64,000 bases of DNA from Pontibacter aquaedesilientis (GCF_014773225.1 NZ_JACXAJ010000005.1:154108-218107), one strand, 5' to 3'; shown: positions 44,579-53,686, counted from the stretch's first letter. The notes: generated from the sequence alone by a model not told the origin. Translations and numbers: made by a program.

Positions 44579-44742
44579 TTGATTGTTAATGGCAGGTTGT
44601 TGATTGTTGTGCGCAATAATTAACAACCTGCCATTTTAAATAATATTGGGCAGGCTAGGCAGGTAGTTTAGAAATTGATTTTTGGATTGATTGAATGTCA
44701 CAAGAAAAAAACAATCAACAATTTAACAATCAACAATTAAAT
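44578..44742. repeat. Inverted word-repeat array (GATTGTTGATTG type)
   Basis: GATTGTTAATGG...GTTGATTGTTG words after prs are mirrored by AACAATCAACAATTTAACAA words before the rplY promoter core. The same words appear in the composite repeats at 5086 and 12346. Partly coincides with the prs terminator. Confidence 0.6.
44588..44637 (+). terminator. Probable terminator of prs
   Basis: AATGGCAGGTTGTT pairs perfectly with AACAACCTGCCATT (14 bp), followed by TTTT. The loop contains GATTGTTG words of the intergenic repeat type, with an inner ATTG/CAAT pairing. Confidence 0.75.
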
Positions 44743-44745
44743 CCA

Positions 44746-44753
44746 TACCTTTG
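44746..44753 (+). promoter_or_regulatory. Promoter -7 core for rplY
   Basis: TACCTTTG followed by TGG, 30 bases before the rplY ATG. The -33 region is occupied by CAATCAACAATT words rather than TTTG. Confidence 0.45.
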
Positions 44754-44782
44754 TGGCCTAAAAATTTTAACAAATTCATTTT

Positions 44783-45370
44783 ATGAAAACTTTAGAGATT
44801 ATAGGGTTTAAAAGAGCAAATCTCGGCAAAGCGCAGACGAAAGAGTTGCGTAATGAGTCTTATGTACCAGGTGTATTGTATGGCGGCGCTGAGCAAGTTC
44901 ACTTCTACGCTCCAGCTATCCTGTTCAGAGACTTGGTTTATTCTCCAGAAGTATACGAAGTAGACCTCAATATCGAAGGTACGCACTACAGAGCCATCCT
45001 TCAGGACGTACAGTTCCACCCAGTTAACGAAATGCTGCTGCACGTTGACTTCCTGCAACTGGACGAAAGCAAAGAAGTAAAAATCGAGGTGCCAGTTAAG
45101 TTTGTAGGTAACTCACCAGGTGTAATGGCCGGTGGTAAGCTTGTAACGAAGCTGCGTAAGCTGAAAATCAAAGCACTTCCAGCTAACCTGCCAGATTACG
45201 TAGAGGTAAACATCTCTGATCTGGAGCTTGGTAAGTCTATCAAAGTAAGCAAGATTGCAAAAGGTGACTACGAGATCCTGACCAACTCACTTGCTCCGGT
45301 AGCAACCGTTACGATTCCACGTGCTCTTAAGAGTGCGCAGGCTGAAGAAGCTCGCGGCGGTAAGAAATAA
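44783..45370 (+). CDS. rplY: 50S ribosomal protein L25 (general stress protein Ctc type)
   Basis: A 195-residue L25/TL5-type protein that binds 5S rRNA. The N-terminal L25 domain (about 1-92) shows LGKAQTKELRNESYVPGVLY and HYRAILQDVQFHPVNEMLLH. The C-terminal beta domain (about 100-185) shows VPVKFVGNSPGVMAGGKLVT and LPANLPDYVEVNISDLELGK. The tail is Glu/Lys rich. The gene is codon-biased toward few codons, as expected for a ribosomal protein, and is followed by a strong terminator. Confidence 0.95.
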   Translation: MKTLEIIGFKRANLGKAQTKELRNESYVPGVLYGGAEQVHFYAPAILFRDLVYSPEVYEVDLNIEGTHYRAILQDVQFHPVNEMLLHVDFLQLDESKEVKIEVPVKFVGNSPGVMAGGKLVTKLRKLKIKALPANLPDYVEVNISDLELGKSIKVSKIAKGDYEILTNSLAPVATVTIPRALKSAQAEEARGGKK

Positions 45371-45396
45371 TTACTGTTGCTTCAAAAGCATTCAAG

Positions 45397-45431
45397 ATCC
45401 TGTCCTGCTTCGAGCAGGGCAGGATTTTTTG
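45397..45431 (+). terminator. Terminator of rplY
   Basis: ATCCTGTCCTGC pairs with GCAGGGCAGGAT (one G-T wobble) around TTCGA, followed by TTTTT. Confidence 0.85.
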
Positions 45432-45440
45432 TTTCCCCTT

Positions 45441-45580
45441 TTTAAGACACAAGATATAAGACGCAAGACACAAGACTTTTATACCTTTGTTTTCAGAGAA
45501 CACCTGATGCCCCAGAAGTGCTTTTTTGAAGAACAGCAGACAAAAATTGTCCTGAATCTGGTGCCCTGCGTCTTGTGTCC
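45441..45580. repeat. Inverted word-repeat pair (AAGACACAAG type)
   Basis: Tandem AAGACACAAGATATAAGACG words at 45441-45477 are mirrored by GCGTCTTGTGTCC at 45568-45580, just before the pth start. The pth promoter core lies between the arms, so a transcript would carry only the right arm. Confidence 0.55.
45482..45489 (+). promoter_or_regulatory. Promoter -7 core for pth
   Basis: TACCTTTG followed by TTTTC matches the -7 consensus, 100 bases before the upstream pth start. No standard -33 was recognised. Confidence 0.45.
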
Positions 45581-45588
45581 ATCAAAAT

Positions 45589-46221
45589 ATGTTAAACACG
45601 CTGAAAAAATGGTTTGGCCTGACTGAAAAGGCTATAACCGACACTGAAGACAACAGCATGAAATACCTGATTGTGGGCCTTGGTAACATTGGCCCGGAAT
45701 ATGCCGAAACGCGCCACAACATTGGCTTTATGGTACTCGATTACCTGGCAAATAAATTCGATGCCAAGTTCGACACCGGGCGCCATTCCTTTGTGACCGA
45801 GATCAAGAGCAAAGGCCGCACCTATGTGCTGGTGAAGCCAACCACCTACATGAACCTGAGCGGCAAAGCCGTGAGCCACTGGCTCAGCAGCCTGAAACTG
45901 ACACCGGATCAGATGATGGTCATCACAGACGACATTGCCCTCCCGTTCGGGAAGCTCCGCATACGCGCCAAAGGCAGCGCCGGCGGGCACAATGGCCTCA
46001 AGCACATCGAGCAGATGTTGGGCCACAACAACTATCCGCGTTTGCGCTTTGGCGTCGGGGACTCTTTCCACAAAGGCAAGCAGGTCGATTATGTACTGAG
46101 CACTTTCAGCGACGATGAGAAAATCGACCTATCGGGTATAATTGAAAAGGCCGCGGACTCCGTGATCGCTTTCGGCAGCATTGGCCTGGAGCGCACCATG
46201 AATCAGTTTAATACCAAGTAG
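45589..46221 (+). CDS. pth: Peptidyl-tRNA hydrolase
   Basis: Peptidyl-tRNA hydrolase, which recycles tRNA from stalled peptidyl-tRNA. MKYLIVGLGNIGPEYAETRH (from 45658) is the standard N-terminus with the catalytic His. VLVKPTTYMNLSGKAVSHWL and DDIALPFGKLRIRAKGSAGG carry the substrate Asn and Asp, and GHNGLKHIEQMLG follows. The reported start at 45589 adds 23 residues (MLNTLKKWFGLTEKA...). The ATG at 45658 gives the usual 187-residue length and may be the true start. The open extension has coding-like codon use, so both are kept in view. Confidence 0.9.
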   Translation: MLNTLKKWFGLTEKAITDTEDNSMKYLIVGLGNIGPEYAETRHNIGFMVLDYLANKFDAKFDTGRHSFVTEIKSKGRTYVLVKPTTYMNLSGKAVSHWLSSLKLTPDQMMVITDDIALPFGKLRIRAKGSAGGHNGLKHIEQMLGHNNYPRLRFGVGDSFHKGKQVDYVLSTFSDDEKIDLSGIIEKAADSVIAFGSIGLERTMNQFNTK

Positions 46222-46258
46222 AAACAACGGCTGTCGCCAACGATTTACACTTATTCCC

Positions 46259-47134
46259 ATGGACTTACTTTTCCTGACCTTTGGTCCCAATATCAAGAAC
46301 CACTACCAGGCAAACTTCTGTATCCTGTCCTTCCTGAAGCAGCGCACAGCGGTCAATTCCATCAACGTCTACACCGACCATCCGGAGTTCTATACCCGGC
46401 TGGGTGATTTGGTGAACGTTGTACAGGTGACGAAAGCGCAACTGCAGGAATGGGAAGGCGAGCATAACTTTTTCTGGCGCGTGAAGATCAAAGCCATTGA
46501 GGACTTCATGTTGAAGGGCGGTCAGCACCCGGTCGTATACCTGGACTCTGACACCTTCCTGCATCAGGACGCGAGTAGCTTTACACAGCAGCTTTCCCAG
46601 GGCGTAGCCTTTATGCATGAGCATGAAGGAAAACTGTCGGAGCTCAAAAGCAAGACGGATAAAATTATGTGGAGTCAGGTAAAAGGCAAAGCTTTTGGCG
46701 GTGTGACGATTACGGATCGGAGCAGCATGTGGAACGCAGGCGTGGTGGCTATACCTGCCCAAAAGAACCTGGAGGCCATCCGGCTGGCCCTACACATATG
46801 CGACGACATGTGCACTGCTGGCGTCACCCGTCGCCTGATCGAGCAGTTCGCCATTGCCGTGGCCCTAGACCATACCTACGGCCTGCACCCTGCCAGCCCC
46901 TGGATCGGGCACTATTGGTCAACCAAGGATGATTGGAACGAAGTCATCACCGCCTTTTTCCTGGAGTCGTCTCTTAAGACCTATACCTTGGAGCAGGACA
47001 TAGAACGGATGAGACGCTTCGATTTCAGCCAATTGCCTATCCGAAAGAAAGTGAAAAACACCCGTATCAGGCTGATCAAGTTAGTCGACAAACTCTTTCC
47101 GGTGAAGGCTATGGCTTATGTAGAAAAACAATAA
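46259..47134 (+). CDS. GT-A glycosyltransferase-like protein (GT8-like)
   Basis: A 291-residue protein with a nucleotide-sugar transferase pattern. LLFLTFGPNIKNHYQANFCI is the first strand and helix. VVYLDSDTFLHQDASSFTQQ is the DxD metal motif. MWNAGVVAIPAQKNLEAIRL resembles the FNSGV segment of GT8 enzymes, and HPASPWIGHYW lies in the acceptor half. It lacks a signal peptide. The acceptor and sugar are unknown. It lies between pth and an MFS transporter without an obvious glycan cluster. Confidence 0.68.
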   Translation: MDLLFLTFGPNIKNHYQANFCILSFLKQRTAVNSINVYTDHPEFYTRLGDLVNVVQVTKAQLQEWEGEHNFFWRVKIKAIEDFMLKGGQHPVVYLDSDTFLHQDASSFTQQLSQGVAFMHEHEGKLSELKSKTDKIMWSQVKGKAFGGVTITDRSSMWNAGVVAIPAQKNLEAIRLALHICDDMCTAGVTRRLIEQFAIAVALDHTYGLHPASPWIGHYWSTKDDWNEVITAFFLESSLKTYTLEQDIERMRRFDFSQLPIRKKVKNTRIRLIKLVDKLFPVKAMAYVEKQ

Positions 47135-47230
47135 CCTGATTTGTACGACTAGCAGATTCAGGTATAAGTGCCCTCACCGACCGGTGTTGGAAACGACCCA
47201 TACCGTATACCTTATTTCCGCTTACAGAAA

Positions 47231-48505
47231 ATGAAAAGCCTGCTCCTGCTTTATCGCAATGCCTTTGGAGGGCTCTCCCGCCCTGCCTGGATGATGTCGC
47301 TGGTGATGTTCATCAACAGGAGCGGCGCCATGGTTACCCCCTTCCTGGCGGTATACCTGACCGAAGTGTTGGGGTACTCGCTCAAAGAGGCAGGTATGAT
47401 TCTGAGTATCTATGGCCTGGGCTCCGTGTGCGGATCCTTTTTGGGTGGCTGGCTCACCGACCGGGTGGGGCATTTCAAGGTGCAGTTCCTGAGCCTGACG
47501 GTTGGGGGCAGTCTTTATTTCCTGCTGCTTAACCTGCGGGAGTTTGAGTACATGGCGGCTGGGGTGTTTATCCTGAGCCTGGTCAACGATACCCTCCGAC
47601 CTGCCAATGCAGCCTCTATTTCCTACTATTCCCGGCCTGAGAACGTGACCCGCGCCTTTTCACTGAACCGGATGGCGCTCAACCTGGGCTTTTCCATTGG
47701 TCCGGCGTTGGGCGGCTTTCTGGCGGCCATCTCCTACCGCTGGCTATTCATAGCCGACGGGGTAACCTGTATATCAGCAGGCATCTTCTTCTTCTTTTAC
47801 TTCCGAAATCAGCAGGGCCACCGTCCGCAGCCGAAACAGAAAAAGCCAACGCAAAACCAGTTGGCTATACCTACCGAAAGCTCTCCTTATCGGGATGTGC
47901 CCTTCCTGCTGTTCACGGTGCTGTGTTGCAGCTTTGCCGCCATCTTTTTCCAGTTCATCACTACACTGCCACTCTACTACCGCCAGGTATACCAGCTGTC
48001 AGAAACAGGTATCGGCAGCCTGCTGGCCTTTAATGGCTTCATCGTGTTCATGCTCGAAATGATCGCGGTATACCTGATTGGGGACAAAGTGCGGAAATCG
48101 GTTCTGATTGTGTCAGGCTTGCTCATACTAGGTTTTTCATTTGTGCTGCTTAACCTGAGCACGCAGGTGAGCATCCTGTACGTAACCATGCTACTGCTCA
48201 GTTTGGCCGAAATCCTGGCGATGCCTTTCATGGCGACCATCACGGTGGAACGATCCACGGAAAGCAACCGGGGCGCCTACATGGGCCTGTACACCATTTC
48301 CTATGCCGCGGCGCATGTGGTGGCGCCATACCTGGGCACGACCATTGCATCCAGGTATGGATTCGATACGCTGTGGTGGAGTGTGGGTGGCTTGGCAGTT
48401 ATCACGGCCGTTGGCTTTTACTTTGTTGTGCAATACATGGAGCGGGAGCGCCTGAGTAAGCAGCCCATTGTCGCCTCGGGTGAAGCGGGTGTCATGATTG
48501 GGTAA
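47231..48505 (+). CDS. Major facilitator superfamily transporter
   Basis: A 424-residue, 12-segment carrier when started at the ATG at 47231 (MKSLLLLYRNAFGGL). The frame opens at GTG 47168, but that leader is not membrane-like. GSVCGSFLGGWLTDRVGHFK is the MFS loop 2-3 signature. NRMALNLGFSIGPALGGFLA is the segment 5 motif of drug-efflux members. A charged loop (about 200-225) separates the halves. The substrate is unknown; a multidrug or sugar exporter fits. A bidirectional hairpin follows. Confidence 0.87.
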   Translation: MKSLLLLYRNAFGGLSRPAWMMSLVMFINRSGAMVTPFLAVYLTEVLGYSLKEAGMILSIYGLGSVCGSFLGGWLTDRVGHFKVQFLSLTVGGSLYFLLLNLREFEYMAAGVFILSLVNDTLRPANAASISYYSRPENVTRAFSLNRMALNLGFSIGPALGGFLAAISYRWLFIADGVTCISAGIFFFFYFRNQQGHRPQPKQKKPTQNQLAIPTESSPYRDVPFLLFTVLCCSFAAIFFQFITTLPLYYRQVYQLSETGIGSLLAFNGFIVFMLEMIAVYLIGDKVRKSVLIVSGLLILGFSFVLLNLSTQVSILYVTMLLLSLAEILAMPFMATITVERSTESNRGAYMGLYTISYAAAHVVAPYLGTTIASRYGFDTLWWSVGGLAVITAVGFYFVVQYMERERLSKQPIVASGEAGVMIG

Positions 48506-48527
48506 ACAAAACAGGAGCTAAAAACAC

Positions 48528-48563
48528 AAAAGCCCTTGCCTGTCGATGCAGGCAAGGGCTTTT
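48528..48563. terminator. Bidirectional terminator, 15-bp perfect stem
   Basis: AAAAGCCCTTGCCTG pairs with CAGGCAAGGGCTTTT around a 6-base loop, between the MFS gene and convergent metG. Confidence 0.9.
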
Positions 48564-48584
48564 TATATAAATGACAGGTACAGC

Positions 48585-50624
48585 TTAGCTTACTGTTCCG
48601 CCGTTTTTCACTTCTTTGCCTGGCTGCACAAAGGCAAGCGAACCGTCGGCATGCTCGGCCATCAGAATCATACCCTGGCTAGTAATGCCTTTGATCTCAC
48701 GCGGTGCCAGGTTCACCAGGATGCTTACCTGCTGCCCAATGATCTCTTCCGGATTGAAGAACTCGGCGATACCGCTCACCACTATGCGCTCGTCTATACC
48801 TGTGTCTATCTTCAGTTTCAGGAGTTTCTTGGTCTTCGCTACCTTCTCTGCCTCGATAATGGTACCGATGCGGATATCGATCTTGGTGAAGTCTTCGAAG
48901 GTGATGTTATCCTTAGCAGGTTCCACTACAGCGTTGGCGGCCTCATTGGCTTTTTTGGTATCAAGGAGCTTCTGTACCTGCGCTTCCACGGCGGCGTCTT
49001 CCACCTTCTCAAACATCAGCTCCGGCTTCCCGATCACATGGCCAGTGGCTAGCAAGTCAGCAGAACCGGCAGCGCTCCAGTTACCAAGAGGTTTACTCAG
49101 CATGCTACCCAGTTTCTGTGCAGACTCAGGCAGGAACGGCTCCATCAAAATGCTCAGGCTGGCAGATATTTGCAGGGCGATGTTCATGATGGTTTTCACG
49201 CGCTCCTCGTCCGTCTTGATCAGTTTCCAGGGCTCGGTGTCGGCCAGGTACTTGTTCCCCAGTCGGGCCAGGTTCATCAGTTCGCTCAGGGCATCACGGA
49301 AACGGTAGCGCTCAATATAGGTGGCGATCACCATCGGCATACCTTCCAACACGCCCAGTACTTCTCTGTCGTAGTCCTGCAGCTCGCCACGGGCCGGCAC
49401 TTCGCCGTTGTAATACTTTTGGGTAAGCACCACCGCACGGTTGATAAAGTTGCCCAGAATGGCCAGCAACTCGTTGTTGTTGCGGGCCTGGTAGTCTTTC
49501 CACGTGAAATCATTGTCCTTGCTCTCCGGTGCGTTAGCGCACAGGGTATAGCGCAGCACGTCGCCTTTGCCCGGGAATTCCTCCAGGTACTCGTGCAGCC
49601 ACACGGCCCAATTGCGGGATGTGGAGATCTTGTCGCCTTCCAGGTTCAGGAACTCGTTGGCCGGCACGTTATCAGGCAGCACATAGTCGCCGTGCGCTTT
49701 GAGCATGCTCGGGAATATAATGCAGTGAAACACGATATTGTCTTTGCCGATGAAATGCACCAGCTTCGACTCCGGGTCCTTCCAGTATTTCTCCCAATCC
49801 GGTGTAAGGTCTTTGGTAGCGGAGATATAGCCAATCGGGGCATCAAACCATACATAGAGCACCTTGCCTTCAGCGCCCTCTACCGGCACCGGCACGCCCC
49901 AGTCGAGGTCGCGGGTAACGGCACGTGGCTGCAGTCCCTGGTCGATCCAGCTTTTGCACTGACCGTATACGTTCGGCTTCCAGTCACCTTTATGTCCCTC
50001 CACGATCCACTCGCGAAGCCAGGGTTCGTACTCGTTCAGCGGCAGGTACCAGTGCTTGGTCTCGCGCATTACCGGCACCGCACCGCTCAGCGTACTTTTC
50101 GGGTTGATCAGGTCAGTGGCGTTCAGGGAAGTGCCGCAGGCCTCGCACTGGTCGCCGTAAGCGTTCTCGTTGCCGCACTTCGGGCAAGTACCTACTATGT
50201 AGCGGTCTGCCAAAAATTGCTGCGCCTTTTCGTCGTAGTACTGCTGCGTGGTCTGCTCTATGAACTTACCGTCGTTATACAGCTTCAGGAAAAAGTCAGA
50301 GGCCGTTTCGTGGTGCGTTTTGGAGGAGGTACGGGAGTAGATATCGAAGGACACGTTGAAGTCCTCGAACGACTTCTTGATCAGTTCGTGGTATTTGTCC
50401 ACGGCCTGTTGCGGTGTGATGCCCTCCTTCTTGGCGCGGATCGTGATCGGCACGCCATGTTCATCGGAGCCGCATATGAATTTCACATCTCTGCCGCTCG
50501 AACGCAGGTAGCGCACATAAATATCGGCAGGCAGGTATACGCCAGCCAGGTGCCCAATGTGCACCGGACCGTTAGCATACGGCAAAGCCGCCGTTACAGT
50601 ATATCGTTTGTAGTTTTCAGCCAT
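48585..50624 (-). CDS. metG: Methionyl-tRNA synthetase
   Basis: A 679-residue class I aminoacyl-tRNA synthetase starting at the ATG at 50624 ([20 protein letters not shown]). HIGHL is the HIGH motif. A zinc site [18 protein letters not shown] lies near residues 145-162. [11 protein letters not shown] stands for KMSKS. The C-terminal tRNA-binding (EMAP/Trbp111-like) domain spans about 575-679, with [20 protein letters not shown]. Long plus-strand open frames over this gene are shadows of its codon use. Confidence 0.95.
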   Translation of the reverse strand: MAENYKRYTVTAALPYANGPVHIGHLAGVYLPADIYVRYLRSSGRDVKFICGSDEHGVPITIRAKKEGITPQQAVDKYHELIKKSFEDFNVSFDIYSRTSSKTHHETASDFFLKLYNDGKFIEQTTQQYYDEKAQQFLADRYIVGTCPKCGNENAYGDQCEACGTSLNATDLINPKSTLSGAVPVMRETKHWYLPLNEYEPWLREWIVEGHKGDWKPNVYGQCKSWIDQGLQPRAVTRDLDWGVPVPVEGAEGKVLYVWFDAPIGYISATKDLTPDWEKYWKDPESKLVHFIGKDNIVFHCIIFPSMLKAHGDYVLPDNVPANEFLNLEGDKISTSRNWAVWLHEYLEEFPGKGDVLRYTLCANAPESKDNDFTWKDYQARNNNELLAILGNFINRAVVLTQKYYNGEVPARGELQDYDREVLGVLEGMPMVIATYIERYRFRDALSELMNLARLGNKYLADTEPWKLIKTDEERVKTIMNIALQISASLSILMEPFLPESAQKLGSMLSKPLGNWSAAGSADLLATGHVIGKPELMFEKVEDAAVEAQVQKLLDTKKANEAANAVVEPAKDNITFEDFTKIDIRIGTIIEAEKVAKTKKLLKLKIDTGIDERIVVSGIAEFFNPEEIIGQQVSILVNLAPREIKGITSQGMILMAEHADGSLAFVQPGKEVKNGGTVS

Positions 50625-50640
50625 AGTCTTTGTAAAAACG

Positions 50641-50648
50641 CAAATATA
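50641..50648 (-). promoter_or_regulatory. Promoter -7 core for metG
   Basis: Minus-strand TATATTTG fits TAnnTTTG, 17 bases before the metG ATG, so the leader would be very short. Confidence 0.4.
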
Positions 50649-50885
50649 CAAATACCCGTTGGATTGAGTGACTATACTCTCCCCATTCCAAAAAAATGGA
50701 AGGTATAGCCTGACCAGTACGCCGCTTTTCCGTAAATGGTAATCCGGCGGTGCCTATGCAAGCACCGGTATGAGAAGCAGGTATAGCCAGTGCGGCAGGT
50801 ATGGTATACAGGAGCGCGAGCATCACACTACCAGAAGAAAAGGCTACCTGTAACAGATGAATAAACAACCCAATCACCTGATAAT

Positions 50886-51134
50886 ATGAAGAATCAAGAT
50901 AATTTCCACGAAAAGAAGAGCGACAGCGGCCATTTGGGCAAAGAGAAAGAAAAAAAGCAGGTCAGCGAAAAGCCATCACCCAAAGGGGCCGACCGGGAAT
51001 CGGAAAACACCCCACCCGACCATGAGGTATATGTAGACCTGGAACCGGATGAACTGCATTTGGCCGATGAGGAGGACGAAGTAGAAGATGTAAGTGAGAT
51101 CCGAAAGAAAGACAAGGACAATCAGAAAAAATAA
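50886..51134 (+). CDS. Small highly charged, probably disordered protein
   Basis: An 82-residue protein made mostly of Lys, Glu and Asp. The first half is basic and mixed (KEKEKKQVSEKPSPKG), and the second half acidic (VYVDLEPDELHLADEEDEVE), with a basic tail. No signal peptide, membrane segment or known motif. Its stop codon lies inside the left arm of a 23-bp terminator stem, which supports a real transcription unit. Confidence 0.55.
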   Translation: MKNQDNFHEKKSDSGHLGKEKEKKQVSEKPSPKGADRESENTPPDHEVYVDLEPDELHLADEEDEVEDVSEIRKKDKDNQKK

Positions 51135-51177
51135 AACGAGAAGCGCCGCTCATGATGAGCGGCGCTTCTCGTTTTAT
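51131..51177. terminator. Bidirectional terminator, 23-bp perfect arms
   Basis: A perfect palindrome with arms of 23 bases (ATAAAACGAGAAGCGCCGCT... and its mirror) around one central base. It lies between the charged-protein gene and the convergent lipoprotein gene, with U-tracts in both directions, and includes the upstream gene's stop codon. Confidence 0.9.
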
Positions 51178-51180
51178 ACC

Positions 51181-51513
51181 TTAGTTGTTTCCGACAGGAG
51201 GCCGGGTGGGCAGCGGACGGAGTATGCGGTGGCGGGTTGTATCTACAGGGGCGTTGGGCAGTTGGTGTGGCCTTACCTCAGGCGGCAGGTTAACCGGCAC
51301 GTTTTGGTAATTTTCTTCGATACGGCGCTTTCGGTTCACTTCGCTTGACTGCTCATACATCAGCTGCCGTACCGGGTTGCCCTCGCTATACCTTACCCGC
51401 TGCGAGTGTCTCGGGTCTGGTGGCAGATTGCCCGTTCCACCCTCCGAGAGCGAGGTACAGCCGACTGTTCCCAGTAAAGTCAGCGCCCCAATCCAGTTTA
51501 TATACTTTCTCAT
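51181..51513 (-). CDS. Small Pro/Arg-rich lipoprotein
   Basis: A 110-residue putative lipoprotein. A signal peptide with lipobox TLLGTVGC gives lipidation near residue 19. The mature part is Pro-, Arg- and Asn-rich (NLPPDPRHSQRVRYSEGNPV, LPPEVRPHQLPNAP) with no fold that I recognise. It may be an envelope linker. It follows the 51605-51868 gene on the same strand after about 90 bases. Confidence 0.6.
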   Translation of the reverse strand: MRKYINWIGALTLLGTVGCTSLSEGGTGNLPPDPRHSQRVRYSEGNPVRQLMYEQSSEVNRKRRIEENYQNVPVNLPPEVRPHQLPNAPVDTTRHRILRPLPTRPPVGNN

Positions 51514-51604
51514 CTTGACTTCATCTTAAAATAATAAAATACAGGCATTGGTTAAAACGCCTGCTACTATGTATACGGATGAAAAAGTATAAAAGAACGT
51601 ATTC

Positions 51605-51868
51605 TTACTTATTCTGGTCCAGGTTGTTATACCCTACTTGTGTCAGCATGAGCCCGTCTGGGGCCGGGGTGACCCATGCCAGTTTGGCCAGGTGGTGCTC
51701 CGCTTCTTTCTGTACATCTTTATACTTCGGGTAGCGCTCCTGCAGGTATGGGTATAGCTCCTGATAGTGCAACACCTTGCCCGCATCTATGCTGTTCTCT
51801 TTGAACGCGGCCATAATGCACTGCGCCAGATTTTCTATGTTGTCCGCTTCGGAGTGTAATTCGTTCAT
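51605..51868 (-). CDS. Small helical protein, unknown function
   Basis: An 87-residue acidic, helix-rich protein (SEADNIENLAQCIMAAFKEN, YPYLQERYPKYKDVQKEAEH). The C-terminal part, LAKLAWVTPAPDGLMLTQVG, resembles a winged-helix wing or a small beta hairpin, but I cannot assign a family. It has no signal peptide. Confidence 0.55.
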   Translation of the reverse strand: MNELHSEADNIENLAQCIMAAFKENSIDAGKVLHYQELYPYLQERYPKYKDVQKEAEHHLAKLAWVTPAPDGLMLTQVGYNNLDQNK

Positions 51869-51978
51869 CTCTATTTTCTCGTTAGTGTTGGATAGAAAAT
51901 ACGGCTTAAAAGAGTTAAGAGTTGAAAGTAAAGGTATGAGAACTGAATTCAGCGACTTAACTTCTATAAACTAACCCT

Positions 51979-52764
51979 CTATCCCCGTTCCACAGTCGAG
52001 GGGAGCATCTCTTTGATACCATCCCATAAACGGATACGACTTTCGATACAGGCAATGGATACTTCCAGCGCCTCCTGCCATTTTTCATCATCTTCACCAC
52101 ACAGTTCGCTCACCATTTGCAGGGCCAGGGGAGTGTGCACTTCTTCGTCGAGTTGCACATGGCGGTCGAGGTAATAAATAAAGGTATCGAGTTTGCCGGG
52201 GAAGCGCTCGTTCAGGTCAGCGATCAGGCTGCGGAACATATCCGGGATCAGGTCTTCGCGGCCGAAAGTAAAAGCGGCGGCAGTCGCATGCGGTTTACCC
52301 GCGTCAATGACCTGAAATGTATTGCGCACGAAAGCTTTCACCGAATCGTGAACGCCTGACTCATCCAGCGCTTGGTTTACGCCTTTGCCTTCCAGCACAC
52401 ACTTCACCAACTGATTGATACGGGTATCATCGGCTCCTGCCTCGTCGATAGCACGCAGGTAGAGTTCGAAATGGCTCACGGGCTTGCCTTCCTGGTCTAC
52501 ATCAGTTTCCTCCTCCAGCACAATCTCATTGATAAGCCGGCGAGTTGATGGGCTGCCTTTAGGTACCCAAGGCAGTGTGACGCAGGTAAGATCCGCCTGC
52601 AATGCTTTCAACAGGCTCATGAAATCCCAAACGGCAAACACGTGATGCTCCATAAACAGCTTCAGGTCATCCAGCGTCTCGAGCGACTGGTATACATTGT
52701 GTTTCAGTAGTCTTTTTCGATGCTCTTCTAATTTCTGCTGAAGAGTAATAATGCGGTTATTCAT
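51979..52764 (-). CDS. DUF3050-family protein, heme-oxygenase-like fold
   Basis: A 261-residue helical protein of DUF3050. Candidate metal-site residues are conserved-looking: FMEHHVFAVWDFMSLLKALQ near 37-56, EIVLEEETD near 87-95 and YYLDRHVQLDEEVHTPLALQ near 196-215. The Glu, His and Glu-x-x-His-like pattern resembles heme-oxygenase-like diiron enzymes. No function is established for this member. A msrB terminator lies between it and msrB upstream, so it should have its own promoter. Confidence 0.72.
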   Translation of the reverse strand: MNNRIITLQQKLEEHRKRLLKHNVYQSLETLDDLKLFMEHHVFAVWDFMSLLKALQADLTCVTLPWVPKGSPSTRRLINEIVLEEETDVDQEGKPVSHFELYLRAIDEAGADDTRINQLVKCVLEGKGVNQALDESGVHDSVKAFVRNTFQVIDAGKPHATAAAFTFGREDLIPDMFRSLIADLNERFPGKLDTFIYYLDRHVQLDEEVHTPLALQMVSELCGEDDEKWQEALEVSIACIESRIRLWDGIKEMLPSTVERG

Positions 52765-52814
52765 ATGGTAATAAGTATTTAATAAGCGGTAGGTATACCG
52801 TGGCTACATCTATG

Positions 52815-52850
52815 AAAAAAACAGACCAGCACATAAGCAATGCTGATCTG
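52815..52850 (-). terminator. Terminator of msrB, in the leader of the DUF3050 gene
   Basis: CAGACCAGCA and TGCTGATCTG pair with one mismatch around a 9-base loop. On the minus strand it is followed by a run of seven T. It lies 89 bases after the msrB stop and 51 bases before the DUF3050 ATG. Confidence 0.65.
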
Positions 52851-52892
52851 AAATTAAGATTATGCGCTAAACACGAAGAAAAGTCGCCGACA

Positions 52893-52900
52893 CAAAGGTA
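52893..52900 (-). promoter_or_regulatory. Possible promoter core upstream of the DUF3050 gene
   Basis: Minus-strand TACCTTTG followed by TG. If used, the transcript would run through the terminator hairpin at 52815-52850 before the DUF3050 ATG, which would make that hairpin an attenuator. The -33 match (TTTG at 52928-52925) is 24 bases away, longer than usual. Confidence 0.35.
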
Positions 52901-52938
52901 TAACCCAAACGGTATACCCATTCTCAAACAGGCTGCAA

Positions 52939-53493
52939 TTATTTGGAGGAAGATCGCTTAAAGTCTAGCGCCACAGAGTTGAGGCAGTAACGAAGTCCGG
53001 TAGGCTTGGGTCCGTCGTCAAACACGTGGCCCAGATGCCCGCCACAGCGACCACAGACTACTTCGGTGCGCACCATGCCCATACTACGGTCAGCCACCTC
53101 CCGCACGTTTTTAGGGGATATCGGCTTGAAGAAACTTGGCCAGCCAGTGCCGGAGTCGAACTTGGTATCGGATGCAAAAAGTTCGTTCCCGCAGGCTGCA
53201 CAGGTATAGACGCCCTTTTCTTTGTGGTTATTGTACTTGCCGCTGAAGGCCCGCTCTGTTCCTTGCTGGCGCAGCACATAGAATTGCTCGGGTGTGAGTT
53301 GCTTTTTCCATTCAGCCTCCGTTTTCACGACCTCATATTGCTGCTTACTTTTTTTAGCCCCATCGTTTTGTGGGGCCTCCAATTCAGCAGATACAAGCGT
53401 TACATTTTCAGAATCGGTAATGGGTTGGTCCTGTTGACTGCACGCGGGCAGGCTCAGGAGCAAGAGCAGGGTGGATACATAAAACATTTTCAT
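52939..53493 (-). CDS. msrB: Lipoprotein peptide-methionine (R)-S-oxide reductase
   Basis: A 184-residue MsrB that reduces methionine-R-sulfoxide in proteins. The start at 53493 ([18 protein letters not shown]) gives a signal peptide with a lipobox, so it is probably a periplasmic lipoprotein. The catalytic domain (about 60-180) shows [20 protein letters not shown], zinc cysteines in YTCAACG and [18 protein letters not shown], and the nucleophile Cys in [13 protein letters not shown]. It would repair oxidised envelope proteins. An upstream open extension to 53520 is possible but adds nothing. Confidence 0.92.
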   Translation of the reverse strand: MKMFYVSTLLLLLSLPACSQQDQPITDSENVTLVSAELEAPQNDGAKKSKQQYEVVKTEAEWKKQLTPEQFYVLRQQGTERAFSGKYNNHKEKGVYTCAACGNELFASDTKFDSGTGWPSFFKPISPKNVREVADRSMGMVRTEVVCGRCGGHLGHVFDDGPKPTGLRYCLNSVALDFKRSSSK

Positions 53494-53678
53494 ACAGTTG
53501 TTTACGGATTGTGAGAGCAATAAACAGGCCCTTTTTGATTATTTTATACGTGAATGAACAAAGCCAACATACATAATGTTTGCTTCATAACCACAGCCAT
53601 CGTGCTGTAACAGAAGATTTAATAATTACCTAACCTGTTTATTTCGAGCGGACTACTAAAAATATAAAGCCTTTTTTG

Positions 53679-53686
53679 TACCTTTG
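53679..53686 (+). promoter_or_regulatory. Promoter -7 core for typA
   Basis: TACCTTTG followed by CGG, 21 bases before the typA ATG. No TTTG at the right distance upstream. Confidence 0.45.

Noticed and set aside
49170..50708. 512-residue plus-strand open frame opposite metG
   Set aside because: It lies entirely antisense to methionyl-tRNA synthetase, has no family features, and arises from codon bias.
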